The notes: a model not told the origin generated them from the sequence alone. 64,000 bases of DNA from RYN-230 sp963813975 (GCA_963813975.1 CAWFAP010000004.1:248001-312000); one strand, 5' to 3'. Shown: positions 52,202 to 61,971, counted from the stretch's first letter. Made by a program: numbers and translations.

Positions 52202-53458
52202 ATGGCACCTGACCAGACCCCCGATCCCGAGCAGACCCGGACGGCCGTCACCGCCCGGTACTCGGGCCTGGCCCGGGCCGCACGCGCCGGGCAGCAGATC
52301 ACCGACTGCGACCCCGGCCCCTTCGCGGCGGGCTGCTTCGGCGCCGCCGGGTACGCCGACACCGGCGAACTGCCCGAGGCTGCACTGCGGGCCAGCCTCG
52401 GGTGCGGCAACCCCGTCGCCGTCGCCGAGCTGCGCCCGGGAGAAACCGTGCTGGATCTCGGTTCCGGCGGCGGGATCGACGTCCTGCTGTCCGCCCGCCG
52501 CGTCGCCCCCGGCGGAAAGGCCTACGGCCTGGACGGCTCCCCGGACATGATCACCCTGGCCCGCGAGAACACCACCCAGGCCGGGGTGACCAACGCGGAG
52601 TTCCTGCACGGTCACATCGAGGACATCCCGCTGCCCGACGGGCACGTCGATGTGGTCATCTCCAACTGCGTGATCAACCTGTCCGCCGACAAGCCCCGCG
52701 TGCTGGCCGAAGCGTTCCGGGTGCTTAGTCCCGGCGGCCGGCTCGGCATCAGCGACGTCATCGCCGACGACGGCCTCGACCCGGCACAACGGGCCGAGGC
52801 CGAGCAGCAGACCGGCTGCACCACTGGGACCCTCACCACCGCCGAGTACCAGACCCTGCTGCTAGCCAGCGGGTTCACCAGCATCCAGATCACCGCCACC
52901 CAGGACGCCGAGCCGGGCCTGCGCTCAGCGATCATCCAGGCCACCAGGCCCGCCGCGCCTCCCGGCTTCCTCATCCGGCCCATGCGGGCGTGTGACGCGG
53001 GCCAGGTGCTCGCCATCTACCAGGCCGGGCTGGACACCGGGGACGCCAGCTTCGAGACCGCTGCCCCCGCCTGGGATGCTTTCGACCAGGCTCGACTGCC
53101 GCTGCACCGGCACGTGGCCGTGGCCGTCACTGGAGAGGTGCTCGGCTGGGTCGCCGCCAGCCCGGTCTCTGACAGGGCGGTGTACCGCGGCGTCATCGAG
53201 CACTCCGTCTACGTCCACCCCGGCGCGCAAGGCCAAGGCATCGGGGCCGCGCTGCTCGATGCCTTCACCGGCTCGACTGAAGCCGCCGGGATCTGGACCA
53301 TCCAGACCGGGATCTTCCCCGAGAACACCGCCAGCCTCCGCCTCCACCAGCGATCCGGATTCCGCCGCGTCGGCACCCGCCAGCGCATCGGCTGCCATAA
53401 CGGTCGCTGGCGCGACGTCACCCTCCTCGAACGCCGCAGCACCGTCGCTGGAGCCTGA
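52202..53458 (+). CDS. arsM: ArsM arsenite methyltransferase fused to an ArsN1-like GNAT
   Basis: A 418-residue two-domain protein. Residues 1-250 are ArsM: SAM motif VLDLGSGGG (83-91) and the As(III)-binding Cys156 in SNCVINLS and Cys206 in QQTGCTTG, with Cys45 as a third candidate. Residues 257-418 are a GNAT of the phosphinothricin/arsinothricin acetyltransferase type (YVHPGAQGQGIGAALLDAF is the acetyl-CoA loop; IFPENTASLRLHQRSGFRRVG follows). ArsM methylates arsenite; ArsN1 acetylates arsinothricin or related amino-group compounds. The ATG at 52202 has GGAGGA upstream. It is the last of three genes (arsR, arsR, arsM-N). Confidence 0.88.
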   Translation: MAPDQTPDPEQTRTAVTARYSGLARAARAGQQITDCDPGPFAAGCFGAAGYADTGELPEAALRASLGCGNPVAVAELRPGETVLDLGSGGGIDVLLSARRVAPGGKAYGLDGSPDMITLARENTTQAGVTNAEFLHGHIEDIPLPDGHVDVVISNCVINLSADKPRVLAEAFRVLSPGGRLGISDVIADDGLDPAQRAEAEQQTGCTTGTLTTAEYQTLLLASGFTSIQITATQDAEPGLRSAIIQATRPAAPPGFLIRPMRACDAGQVLAIYQAGLDTGDASFETAAPAWDAFDQARLPLHRHVAVAVTGEVLGWVAASPVSDRAVYRGVIEHSVYVHPGAQGQGIGAALLDAFTGSTEAAGIWTIQTGIFPENTASLRLHQRSGFRRVGTRQRIGCHNGRWRDVTLLERRSTVAGA

Positions 53459-53652
53459 CGCCAGCTTCGGCACGGTCACCATGGAGCCAGCCACACCCGG
53501 GAGTCCCGCTCGCGGACTGGACTACGTGAATGACCCCGCGCGCACTATCGCATTCCCCGCGGCACGACGAGAAGCCACCGAAGATCGGTAAAATGAGAGG
53601 AACTTAAATCAACGTCGCTTATTTCCTAATAACCGTTCGCTGGCGCAGCCCC

Positions 53653-54330
53653 ATGTCCATCAGGCCTAACCTCAAACACACCTGCCGAACAACCCGAGAT
53701 GCCGACGCCGGCGAGCAGGAGTTCTTCGCCCGCCTGGGCCGGGCCGACATCCTGGTCCACAAGCGGTTCAGCACACGCAACCCCGGCGAGGTCACCGGCT
53801 ACGCGGTCGCGTTGCCGCACGACACCACGCGGGCAGGTGACCCAGTCTGGTTTGGCGGCGGCAAGCTCGCGGCCGACCTGACCCTGCCCAAGCTCCGCTC
53901 CCGCTGGCAGGCCACCGGCCCACGGCTTGGTGACCGGTTCACAGCGGCAGAACGAGCCGCGATCTGGGAGCATGCCGCGCGAACCGTGGCGGGTGCTGCG
54001 GAGCAGATCCGGGACGTCACGGCCACTGACCCGTCAGCGGCCGCTGACGCCGCCTGGGCTGCGGCCGACACCTTGCATGCCGCCGCGGCCGCGCTGGGCA
54101 GCGGGTGCTCCGCCAGGCGGCTGACTCCTACGACCGCGCAGCCCGCGCCCCGTACGGCCGGACTCCCGCTCCGGGTCAACCGGGGAACAACCTGCGCCGC
54201 GCCGCCCGGCTACTGTCCACCTTCACCTCCGACGTGGCGGACGCACCGCTTGCCGAAATGACGCTGCTAATGCGCTTCGCCAGGCTCGCCGAAGCCATGC
54301 CGGAACTGGCTGGATCACCTGGTTCGAGAT
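53653..54330 (+). pseudogene. C-terminal part of a conjugative relaxase, frameshifted
   Basis: The translation matches the tail of actinobacterial MobA/relaxase proteins: EFFARLGRADILVHKRFSTRNPGEVTGYAVALP, then DPVWFGGGKLAADLTLPKLRSRW, a long Ala-rich helix and, after one missing base near 54100, VLRQAADSYDRAARAPYGR. The nicking domain is absent. It begins after about 190 bases of AT-richer DNA following the arsM-type gene and marks the remnant of an integrative conjugative element. Confidence 0.72.
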
Positions 54331-54419
54331 CGAACCGTGCTCATGACTGCAAGCCAACCGACCGTCCGGGACAAGGAAGCGCAGGCAGCATTCCGACACC
54401 CCGGTCGTGGACGACCGGC

Positions 54420-54623
54420 GTCGATGGCACACGACTGCGCCAAGTCCGTCGCGAGTATGCCTTGTCGCGGGCGGAACTGGCCGAGAGGGCCGGGATCAGC
54501 GTGGCCACGCTGGCACGGCTGGAGCGGCAGCCCAGGACGCGGTGCCGCTGCCGTACGCTCGCCCGGCTTGCTCTCGCACTCGGCGAGGACCCGGCGTCCA
54601 CAACCTTGCGGCCGGTCAGCTGA
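54420..54623 (+). pseudogene. XRE-type HTH fragment
   Basis: About 67 residues of a Cro/C1-type helix-turn-helix: RLRQVRREYALSRAELAERAGISVATLARLE, then RTLARLALALGEDP. It has no start codon of its own and follows the relaxase remnant in the same frame, so it is probably a shortened element regulator or a fusion scar. Confidence 0.55.
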
Positions 54624-54756
54624 CAACTGCCGGAGACTATCCGGACGCGGTCCGAAGATTTTGCCAGCGAATTTCGTGACACGGAATGGCCTACGACGGA
54701 ACCGTCCGGTACGCGGCGACAAACACCACCAGCAAACCATGGCTCGATGTCGCTAA

Positions 54757-55209
54757 TGCCATTTGACTCTGGCCACCCAGGCCATCAACCGCGGGATGAG
54801 CCTGGAAGCCATCGCCGCACTGCTCGGCCACCGCAGCCTCGACATGACCCTGCGGTATGCGAAAATCGCCAGCCGCACCGTCGCTGACGAGTACTTCGCC
54901 GTCAGCGAGAAAGCCGAAGCCCTCTACGGCCAGCCCGCCCAGCTCCCCGCCGACGCCGCCGGACCCCGCATGAACCGGCTCCGCCGCGAGCACCACCGCC
55001 TCCTCGGCAACGGCTGGTGCACCCGCCCGCCCCAGCTGGACTGCGCATTTGAGTCCATCTGCGAAACCTGCAGCTACTTCCAGACCAGCATCGAGTTCCG
55101 GCCCACCCTCACCGCCCAGCACGACCACGCCGCCGCCCACGGCCAGACCAGCCGCCAGGAACTCTTCGCCCGGCTCATCCGCCAAGTTGACGACAACCAA
55201 GCATCATGA
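54757..55209 (+). pseudogene. C-terminal remnant of a tyrosine integrase
   Basis: About 150 residues match the end of a tyrosine recombinase: TLATQAINRGMSLEAIAALLGHRSLDMTLRYAKI, with the catalytic His in LLGHRS and the Tyr in RYAKI. A stop (TAA at 54754-54756) lies just upstream and the catalytic domain's first half is missing. The C-terminus has a Cys cluster (WCTRPPQLDCAFESICETC) that may form a zinc site. Confidence 0.75.
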
Positions 55210-55333
55210 TCCGCTTGACAATGATCACCCGCATAATGCCGATGAGCGGACGGGTCCGCCGCTCGGATCTGGCTCCCCTCTGTGTCAATGGCGTCCTTTC
55301 CCCTTTGCGATTGTGCGCCGGTCCTCGCTGCTA

Positions 55334-56488
55334 TCAAGCAAGCGAGCGCTTGACAGCAGCTGCGGTCCGGCGCGGGGCCAGGGCGGGGAAACGGCCTGAA
55401 GAACGGGCCGGCCCCGGAGGGGTAGGGTCGCTGGTGGCGGGTCCGGGAAGTGACTTCTCCGAAGTGCCGGCGCTGGGGTGCAAGCCGGCCGCGCTGGAGC
55501 CAGTAGCCGCCCCCACGTGTCCTCCCGGGCCCGTTGACTTGCCGCGGGCGTCGAGGACCATCTGGTGGCAGACGATGTCGGAGAGCCTGCGCTTGAGGGA
55601 TCTCATCGCTTCCCTGGGGGTCTTCCCGGTAGCGACCTTGCGGTCGTAGCAGGTGCGGCCCTCGCTGCCGCGGTGGCGCAGCTGGGCTACGGCCATGATG
55701 TGCAGGACGCGGTTGATCTGCCGGTTCCCTGCCCGTGACAGGCGGTGGCGGACCTGGTCCCCGGAGGACGCGTCGATGGGGGCGGTGCCGTTCCAGGATG
55801 CGAAGTGCGCTTTGGAGGGGAACCGGGTGATGTCGCCGGCCTCGATCAAAAGCCGCGCTGCGCCGGAGGGACCGATCCCGTTGAGGCTGGTCAACGTGGT
55901 ACCAGCGGCCTTCAGCAGGTCGCGTAGTTCCTTGTCGGCGGCCTTCTTGCGCTGGTAGATGCGCTCTAGGTCGCTGATCAGCTCAGCGGCCACCCGGCGG
56001 CGGGCCTGGCCTGCCGCATCCCGCGGCCGGACTGTGGCCAGGAGTTCTCTGGCCTGGGCCGCCGACAGGTCTTTCTTCGCCCCGCCCGCGATGAGTTCCA
56101 GCAGCAGCTGGTGCAGCTGGGAGATCATCCGGGTGTGGTCCTCGCCGAGGGAGCGGCGCCGGTCAGCGAGGATCCGCAGCAGCGCCAGCTGCTCGTCATC
56201 GATGACCGGGCGCAGGCCGGTCATACGGGTCGCGGCGAGCGCCACGGAATGCGCGTCGGTGGCGTCGGTTTTGCGGCCCTGCCCGGTGGCGAATACCCGG
56301 GTCCGCGCGGACAGCTTGGACGGGACATCCACCACGTGCTCGCCGTCGGCGATCAGGCGCCGGGCGATGTGCCTGCCGATGCCCTGGCAGCCCTCGGTCG
56401 CCCAGGTCCGTTCCGGCCAGCGGCGCACGGCCCGGCGCATCGCCCGGTACCCGGACGCGTCGGTGCCATACCGCCCGCCACCCAGCAC
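55334..56488 (-). mobile_element. IS110-family transposase, N-terminally truncated
   Basis: A 384-residue IS110/IS116/IS902 transposase missing about 40 residues at the start. Part of the DEDD catalytic domain is visible: Glu in WATEGCQGIG and the Asp pair in KTDATDAHSVALAA; the first Asp would be in the lost section. The C-terminal transposase_20 domain is LLKAAGTTLTSLNGIGPSGAARLLIEAGDITRF, then the Ser-containing RLSRAGNRQINRVLHIMA. The last 65 residues are unusual for the family. The upstream edge merges with the end of the DUF5134 gene without a terminal repeat, as expected for IS110. Confidence 0.85.
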
Positions 56489-56552
56489 GGTCTCCGAAGC
56501 TCTGACTCGGCCACTTAGGGCCTCGGCCCACCAGCCGCGCCGCGGAGCCGGA

Positions 56553-57278
56553 TCAGAGCATGAGGATCAGCATGTAGCCCATGGTGATGCCCATCGCGAT
56601 CTTGCCGAGCACTGCGAGTTTGGGCGTGAGGAGAGTCCGACTGGCGGAACGTTGCTGCGCCGCGGCGATATCTGATGTGTCAGTTGTTCCGGCGGGGCCG
56701 ACGCCACGGCCGGCTGACGAGACGGCGGCCAGCGCCCGCTGCTCCGGGATCCTCGCCGGGATCGTTGTGGTGATCTTGGCGCGGGCGAGGGATGCCAGCT
56801 GGTCAGTGGCCCACATGACGTAGCCGAGCATGAAGAGGGCCAGGACTACGGCCAGCGCCGGGAAGGCCGCTGATGTACCGGGGGAGATGCCCATGCCAGG
56901 CATCGCCATACCTATCCCCTGCCGCGCGCCGCGGACGGCCAGGAGCATGTACAGCATGGCGATGCACTCGATGAGGTGCGGGACCGGGTACCGGCACTGC
57001 CAGCTGAACCTGGCCTGGTTCTGGGACCGGGCGGCGCATGCGCCGAACCACGCCGCCCCGGTCCCGAATACCACCATCCATGTCGTGGCGGGCAGCAGGT
57101 TGAGCGAGGGCACGAGCATTCCTGCCATGGCGGCGCCCATGACGGTATGCAGCCCGTCGGCGTCGGCCTCGGTGGCCAGCCCGCGCCGGCGGGAAACGGC
57201 CAGCCGGCTCGCGGAGTAGCCCGCGGCCAGGATCATGACGGCCGTGAAAACTTCTGTGAGCCAGGAGGGTCCCGCCAC
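56553..57278 (-). CDS. DUF5134-like membrane protein
   Basis: A 241-residue protein with about six hydrophobic segments: VAGPSWLTEVFTAVMILAAGYSASRLAV at the start, HTVMGAAMAGMLVPSLNLLP in the middle and AVLGKIAMGITMGYMLILML at the end, typical of DUF5134. Met- and His-rich positions in the membrane part (MAMPGMGISPG) could bind copper. The GTG start at 57278 is favoured. It is divergent from copA with three operator-like repeats between them, so it is probably part of the copper response. Function unproven. Confidence 0.75.
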   Translation of the reverse strand: MAGPSWLTEVFTAVMILAAGYSASRLAVSRRRGLATEADADGLHTVMGAAMAGMLVPSLNLLPATTWMVVFGTGAAWFGACAARSQNQARFSWQCRYPVPHLIECIAMLYMLLAVRGARQGIGMAMPGMGISPGTSAAFPALAVVLALFMLGYVMWATDQLASLARAKITTTIPARIPEQRALAAVSSAGRGVGPAGTTDTSDIAAAQQRSASRTLLTPKLAVLGKIAMGITMGYMLILML

Positions 57279-57721
57279 CCTTACCCGCCCCCTGCCTGCG
57301 CAGCGCAGGCTGCGCTGGCGGCCCCGGGGAAAGACCCGGAGAAGCCGCTGCCCTGGGCCGGGGGTTCTTGCTGGCGCATGATGGCAACGATGGTAATTGG
57401 CTGCCGGTCGCGCGCACAAGACGTATATCCGGATGTCCCGGCTTCCGGGAAAGGGATCCATAAACCCTATGGGGGTATCGGGGAAACCCCCAGGCGGTAT
57501 CCGCGGAACCCTGGCGGGGTATTTACCGAGCGCAAAGAGATTACAAGTTGGCCCCTTAGTGTTGCGGCTGGCTTTGGGAGGTGTAGATTCCGGGCACAGC
57601 CGCCGGCAATCGTGTGTGCTGGAGCTAGCAGCAGGTCAGGCGCCGTGCGTGCGGACGGTGCAGTCCCGGTGGGCCTGCGGAATGATGAGCCACGTTCTTG
57701 CTGGAGGACAGGATTACTTAG
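57279..57721. promoter_or_regulatory. Divergent promoter region of the copper module
   Basis: Contains three operator-like repeats (57464-57522) and, near the right end, a GGAGGA ribosome site for copA about 14 bases before its GTG. No other gene is supported. Confidence 0.55.
57464..57522. repeat. Three operator-like 15-bp boxes, exactly 22 bp apart
   Basis: Boxes at 57464-57478 (ACCCTATGGGGGTAT), 57486-57500 (ACCCCCAGGCGGTAT) and 57508-57522 (ACCCTGGCGGGGTAT) each pair an ACCC half with a GGTAT half. The spacing of two helical turns puts all three on one DNA face. The pattern resembles CsoR copper-sensor sites, but no csoR gene is in the window. Confidence 0.7.
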
Positions 57722-60127
57722 GTGTCATCTACAGCAGTGACTGGTGAGGCGTCATCCGCGCCCCAGGAGATGAAGTTGTCGGTCCAGGGGATGACCTGCG
57801 CGGCGTGCGCGGCCCGGGTCGAGAAGAAGCTCAACACTATTGACGGCGTCGCGGCTACCGTGAATTTCGCGACCGAGGCCGCCATTGTCTCGGCACCTGC
57901 GGAAGTGGCGGTGCAGCAGCTCATCGACGCGGTCGAGCAGGCCGGATACCGCGCGGAGATTCTCGATCGCGGCGCGGGCGGGGCGTCTGCTGATGACCCG
58001 CAGGAGCCGGCCGAACGTGGTGGCGACGCGGACGTGGTTGCCGACCTGCGCCGGCGGCTGGTCGTGGCGCTGGTGCTGTTCGTGCCGCTGACTGACCTAT
58101 CGGTCCTGCTGTCGCTGTTCCCATGGTCGCGGTTCCCGGGCTGGCAGTGGGTCCTGATCGCAGTGGCGGCGCCCGTGGTTGTCTGGTCGGCGTGGCCGTT
58201 CCACGCCGCCGCGCTGCGCAACGCCCGGCATGGCTCGTTGTCGATGGACACCCTGGTGTCGCTGGGTATCACCGCGGCCTGCGGCTGGTCGGTCTATGCG
58301 ATGTTCGTCCTGGACCGCGGCCAGGGCGGTCTGAGCTTCGGGTACCTGCTGCTGCATGCCTCCGGTGGCGGGATCTACCTGGAGGTCGCCGCGTCGGTGA
58401 CGACGTTCCTGCTCGCGGGCCGGCTATATGAGGCCAGGGCACGGCGCGATGCCGGGGATGCCATGCGGGAGCTGGCCGCGGCCGGTGCCCGCGACGCGTG
58501 CGTCCTGGACGCTGACGGGTCCGAGCGCCGGGTTCCGGTCGCGCAGCTGCGTGAAGGCCAGCGGTTCGTCGTGCGCCCCGGGGAACGGATCGCCGCGGAC
58601 GGGGAGGCGGAGTTCGGGCAGTCCGCGGTGGATGCCAGCATGATGACCGGCGAGTCCGTCCCGACGGACGTCACCGAGGGCGACCTGGTCACCGCGGGCA
58701 CGGTGGTGATGACCGGACGGCTGGTGGTGCGCGCGGTCAAGGTGGGCCGCGACACCCAGCTCGCGCACCTAGTGGACCTGGTCGAGCAGGCCCAGTCACA
58801 GAAAGCTGCCATTCAGCGGCTCGCCGACCGGATCTGCGGCGTCTTCGTGCCTGCGGTCCTCGTGGCGTCGGCCCTGACGCTGGCCGGCTGGCTGCTCGCG
58901 GGCGCTCCCGCGGAGCGGGCGTTCAGCGCCGCGCTGGCCGTGCTGATCATCGCCTGCCCGTGCGCGCTGGGGCTGGCCACCCCGGCCGCGCTGATGGTGG
59001 CCTGCGGCCGGGGCGCGCAGCTGGGCATCTTCATCACCAGATACCAGGCGCTGGAGTCCTCCCGCGCGGTGGACACCGTGGTGCTGGACAAGACCGGGAC
59101 GGTCACCACCGGGGTCATGGCCGTCACCGGCGTGGTGGCGGCCGCAGGGGAGAGCCGGGACGCCCTGCTCCGGTACGCCGGGTCGGTGGAGCAGGCCTCG
59201 GAGCACCCGGTGGCCGGGGCGGTCAGCGCCGCTTCCCGGGCGGAACTGGGATCGCTGCCCCAGGCAGAAAGGTTCCTGGCCATGCCCGGCCTGGGGGCCC
59301 GCGGGTCCGTGGATGACCACGATGTGATCATCGGCCGCGAGGACCTGTTCGCTCATCTGGGCATGACCATCCCCGCGGACCTGGCCCGCCGGATCCATGA
59401 GTACGAGCAGGCTGGCTGTACGACCGTGCTGGCCGGGTGGGACGGGCAGGTCCGCGGGGCGGTCGCGGTCGCAGACACGGTCAAGCCGTCCGCCGCTGCC
59501 GCTGTCGCGGAGCTACGGAGGCTGGGGCTGCGCACCGTGCTGCTGACCGGTGACAGCCCGGCCACCGCTGAGGCCGTGGCCGCCCAGGCGGGGACCGATG
59601 AGGTAATCGCCGGGGCGCTGCCCGATCACAAGGTGGCCGTGATCCGGGACCTGCAGGCCCGGGGCCGGCGGGTGGCGATGGTGGGGGACGGGGTCAACGA
59701 TGGGCCCGCCCTGGCCGCCGCCGATCTGGGGATGGCCCTGGGGTCGGGCACCGATGTGGCGATCAGCGCTGCGGACCTGATCGTGCTGCGTGACGATCTC
59801 GGCGCCGTGCCGGATGCGATCGGGCTGGCCCGCGGCACCCTGGGCGTGATCCGGGGCAACCTGGCCTGGGCGTTCGGGTACAACCTCGCGGCGATCCCGC
59901 TGGCCGCCGCCGGATTCCTCAACCCGCTGATCGCCGGGGCCGCGATGGCGCTGTCCTCCGCCTTCGTGGTGGCCAACAGTGTCCGGCTGCGCAACTTCGG
60001 CGCCCCAGCCACCAGGCGCCGCGAGTGGCTGCGGCCCCGGCGCGCCGGCCGGGAGAGCGCCGCCCCGCCGCCGACGGTTTCGGCCGGCCGCAATGCGGCG
60101 GCCCGATCTCAGGAACAGGTGGACTGA
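57722..60127 (+). CDS. copA: Copper-exporting P1B-type ATPase
   Basis: An 801-residue P1B-1 ATPase. The N-terminal metal-binding domain has GMTCAACAARV (Cys26, Cys29); the membrane site is Cys412-Pro-Cys414 in IIACPCALGLATP; phosphorylation is at Asp456 in DKTGT; SEHPVAGA and GDGVNDGPAL complete the nucleotide and hinge motifs. It pumps Cu(I) out of the cytoplasm. The GTG at 57722 is the likely start, with an ATG at 57770 as alternative. Its stop overlaps the next gene's ATG (TGATG). The last 45 residues are disordered. Confidence 0.95.
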   Translation: MSSTAVTGEASSAPQEMKLSVQGMTCAACAARVEKKLNTIDGVAATVNFATEAAIVSAPAEVAVQQLIDAVEQAGYRAEILDRGAGGASADDPQEPAERGGDADVVADLRRRLVVALVLFVPLTDLSVLLSLFPWSRFPGWQWVLIAVAAPVVVWSAWPFHAAALRNARHGSLSMDTLVSLGITAACGWSVYAMFVLDRGQGGLSFGYLLLHASGGGIYLEVAASVTTFLLAGRLYEARARRDAGDAMRELAAAGARDACVLDADGSERRVPVAQLREGQRFVVRPGERIAADGEAEFGQSAVDASMMTGESVPTDVTEGDLVTAGTVVMTGRLVVRAVKVGRDTQLAHLVDLVEQAQSQKAAIQRLADRICGVFVPAVLVASALTLAGWLLAGAPAERAFSAALAVLIIACPCALGLATPAALMVACGRGAQLGIFITRYQALESSRAVDTVVLDKTGTVTTGVMAVTGVVAAAGESRDALLRYAGSVEQASEHPVAGAVSAASRAELGSLPQAERFLAMPGLGARGSVDDHDVIIGREDLFAHLGMTIPADLARRIHEYEQAGCTTVLAGWDGQVRGAVAVADTVKPSAAAAVAELRRLGLRTVLLTGDSPATAEAVAAQAGTDEVIAGALPDHKVAVIRDLQARGRRVAMVGDGVNDGPALAAADLGMALGSGTDVAISAADLIVLRDDLGAVPDAIGLARGTLGVIRGNLAWAFGYNLAAIPLAAAGFLNPLIAGAAMALSSAFVVANSVRLRNFGAPATRRREWLRPRRAGRESAAPPPTVSAGRNAAARSQEQVD

Positions 60128-61971
60128 TGTCTGGGATGAATTCGGGGATCAACGTCAACGATCCCACCGTGATCGCGGCCTTCAAGACCGCGGTGGTCCA
60201 CCAGGGCATCATCGCGCTGCTGATCTTCGCGCTGCTTGGATTCGCCTGGATCACCGTGCGGGCCTGGCTGCCCGCCGCCACTGCCAGCGGGGCGGCAGCT
60301 GAAGGCACCCCCGCCACCGCCGCGGGCGAACCTTCCTGGCGGCAGTGGCTGCGGATCGGGTTCGGGCTGCTGTGGATTTTCGACGGGATTCTGCAGGCCC
60401 AGCCGAAGATGGCCATCGGCCTGCCCTCCCAGGTCATCGAGCCCACAGCGGCGAGTTCACCGCACTGGGTGCAGCAGGTGGTGAACTGGGCCGGGACCAC
60501 CTGGTCGTATCACCCGATGCAGGCCGGGGCGGCAGCGGTGTGGATCCAGGTCGGGATCGGCGTGTGGATGCTCGCCTCCTCCCGCGGCCCGCTGTCCCGC
60601 CTCGCGGGGCTGGCCAGCGCGGGGTGGGGGCTGGTGGTGTGGGTCTTCGGCGAGTCGTTCGGCGGGATCTTCGCCCCCGGCCTGACCTGGTTGTTCGGTG
60701 CCCCGGGTGCCGTCCTTATCTACGTGGTGGCCGGGGGGTTGATCGCGCTGCCCGACCGTGCCTGGCAGGCCCGCTGGCTGGGCCGGGGGATCCTGGCCGG
60801 CACTGGCCTGTTCCTGATCGGCATGGCGGTGCTGCAGGCCTGGCCCGGACGGGGATTCTGGCAAGGGACCGTGCATCACCAGCCGGGGACGCTGGCCGGC
60901 ATGACCGGCGATATGGCGCAGACACCGCAGCCGGGTTTCCTGGCCGCCTGGGTCAGCGCGTTCACCAGCTTCGAGGAGGCGCATGGTTTCGCGATCAACC
61001 TGGTTGTCGTGGTGGCGCTCGCCGCGATCGGCGCGGCCTTCGTCACAGGTCAGCGGCGGCTGGTCCGGCCGGCGGTCATCGCCTTCGTGGTGCTGTGCCT
61101 GGCGGACTGGGTGCTCATCGAGGACTTCGGGTTCTTCGGGGGCCTGGGGACCGACCCCAACAGCATGCTTCCCTTCGCCCTTCTCGCCGTGAGTGGCTAC
61201 CTCGCCCTCACCCCCGCCCCAGCGATGACGGCGGAGCCAGTCACTCCGCCGGCGGCTACGGCAGGGTGGCGGGAGCGGGTCCGGCCGGCGTCTGTGCGCC
61301 AGTCGGTGGCCACCGCGAGCATCCGGTCGGTCGCTGCGGCCGGGGCGCTCGGCCTGATCATCCTGGGCGCGGCCCCGATGGCCGCGGCTCAGGCCAGCCA
61401 GACCGCCGACCCGATCCTCGCGGAAGCCATCGCCGGGTCTACGGCGTCGTTGAACTTCGCGGCCAAACCCTTCCAGCTCACCGACCAGCACGGCCGCATG
61501 GTGAGCCTGGCCAGCTTGCACGGGAAGGTGGTCCTGCTCACCTTCCTGGACCCGGTCTGCACCAGCGACTGCCCGCTGATCGCCCAGGAGTTCCGCGCCG
61601 CCGGGCAGCTGCTGGGCGCCAGCGACCGGAAGGTGGAACTGGTCGCGGTTGTCGCCAACCCCGTCTACCACCAGGTCGCCTACACCCAGGCGTTCGACCG
61701 CCAGGAACGCCTGACCCAGACACCCAACTGGCTGTACCTGACCGGGAGCGTCCCGCAGTTGCAGCAGGTGTGGAAGGACTACGGGATCGCCGCGCAGATC
61801 CTGCCCGCAGGCTCCATGATCGGCCACCCCGACATCGCCTACGTCATCGACCGAGCCGGGCAGGTCCGCGCCGAACTCAACACCGACCCCGGGCCTGGTA
61901 CCACCGCCACCAAATCCTCCTTCGCCGTCCTGCTCGCTAACGCCGCGCGGAACGCGCTGAGGTCCTCATGA
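60127..61971 (+). CDS. Membrane protein fused to a SCO1/SenC-type domain
   Basis: A 614-residue fusion. The first 400 residues have about eight membrane segments with the conserved-looking blocks LLWIFDGILQAQPKMAIGLP and VVWVFGESFGGIFAPGL. The C-terminal 180 residues form a thioredoxin-fold Sco domain with Cys478 and Cys482 (DPVCTSDCP) and His567 (SMIGHPDIAYVID), the copper ligands of Sco proteins. Sco chaperones load copper into cytochrome oxidase or reduce its Cys pair outside the membrane. The gene is coupled to copA and overlaps the next gene by four bases. Confidence 0.82.
   Translation: MSGMNSGINVNDPTVIAAFKTAVVHQGIIALLIFALLGFAWITVRAWLPAATASGAAAEGTPATAAGEPSWRQWLRIGFGLLWIFDGILQAQPKMAIGLPSQVIEPTAASSPHWVQQVVNWAGTTWSYHPMQAGAAAVWIQVGIGVWMLASSRGPLSRLAGLASAGWGLVVWVFGESFGGIFAPGLTWLFGAPGAVLIYVVAGGLIALPDRAWQARWLGRGILAGTGLFLIGMAVLQAWPGRGFWQGTVHHQPGTLAGMTGDMAQTPQPGFLAAWVSAFTSFEEAHGFAINLVVVVALAAIGAAFVTGQRRLVRPAVIAFVVLCLADWVLIEDFGFFGGLGTDPNSMLPFALLAVSGYLALTPAPAMTAEPVTPPAATAGWRERVRPASVRQSVATASIRSVAAAGALGLIILGAAPMAAAQASQTADPILAEAIAGSTASLNFAAKPFQLTDQHGRMVSLASLHGKVVLLTFLDPVCTSDCPLIAQEFRAAGQLLGASDRKVELVAVVANPVYHQVAYTQAFDRQERLTQTPNWLYLTGSVPQLQQVWKDYGIAAQILPAGSMIGHPDIAYVIDRAGQVRAELNTDPGPGTTATKSSFAVLLANAARNALRSS

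Noticed and set aside
60457..61827. 456-codon frame opposite the Sco fusion
   Set aside because: No domain; the plus-strand gene has CxxxC and membrane segments and is coupled to its neighbours.
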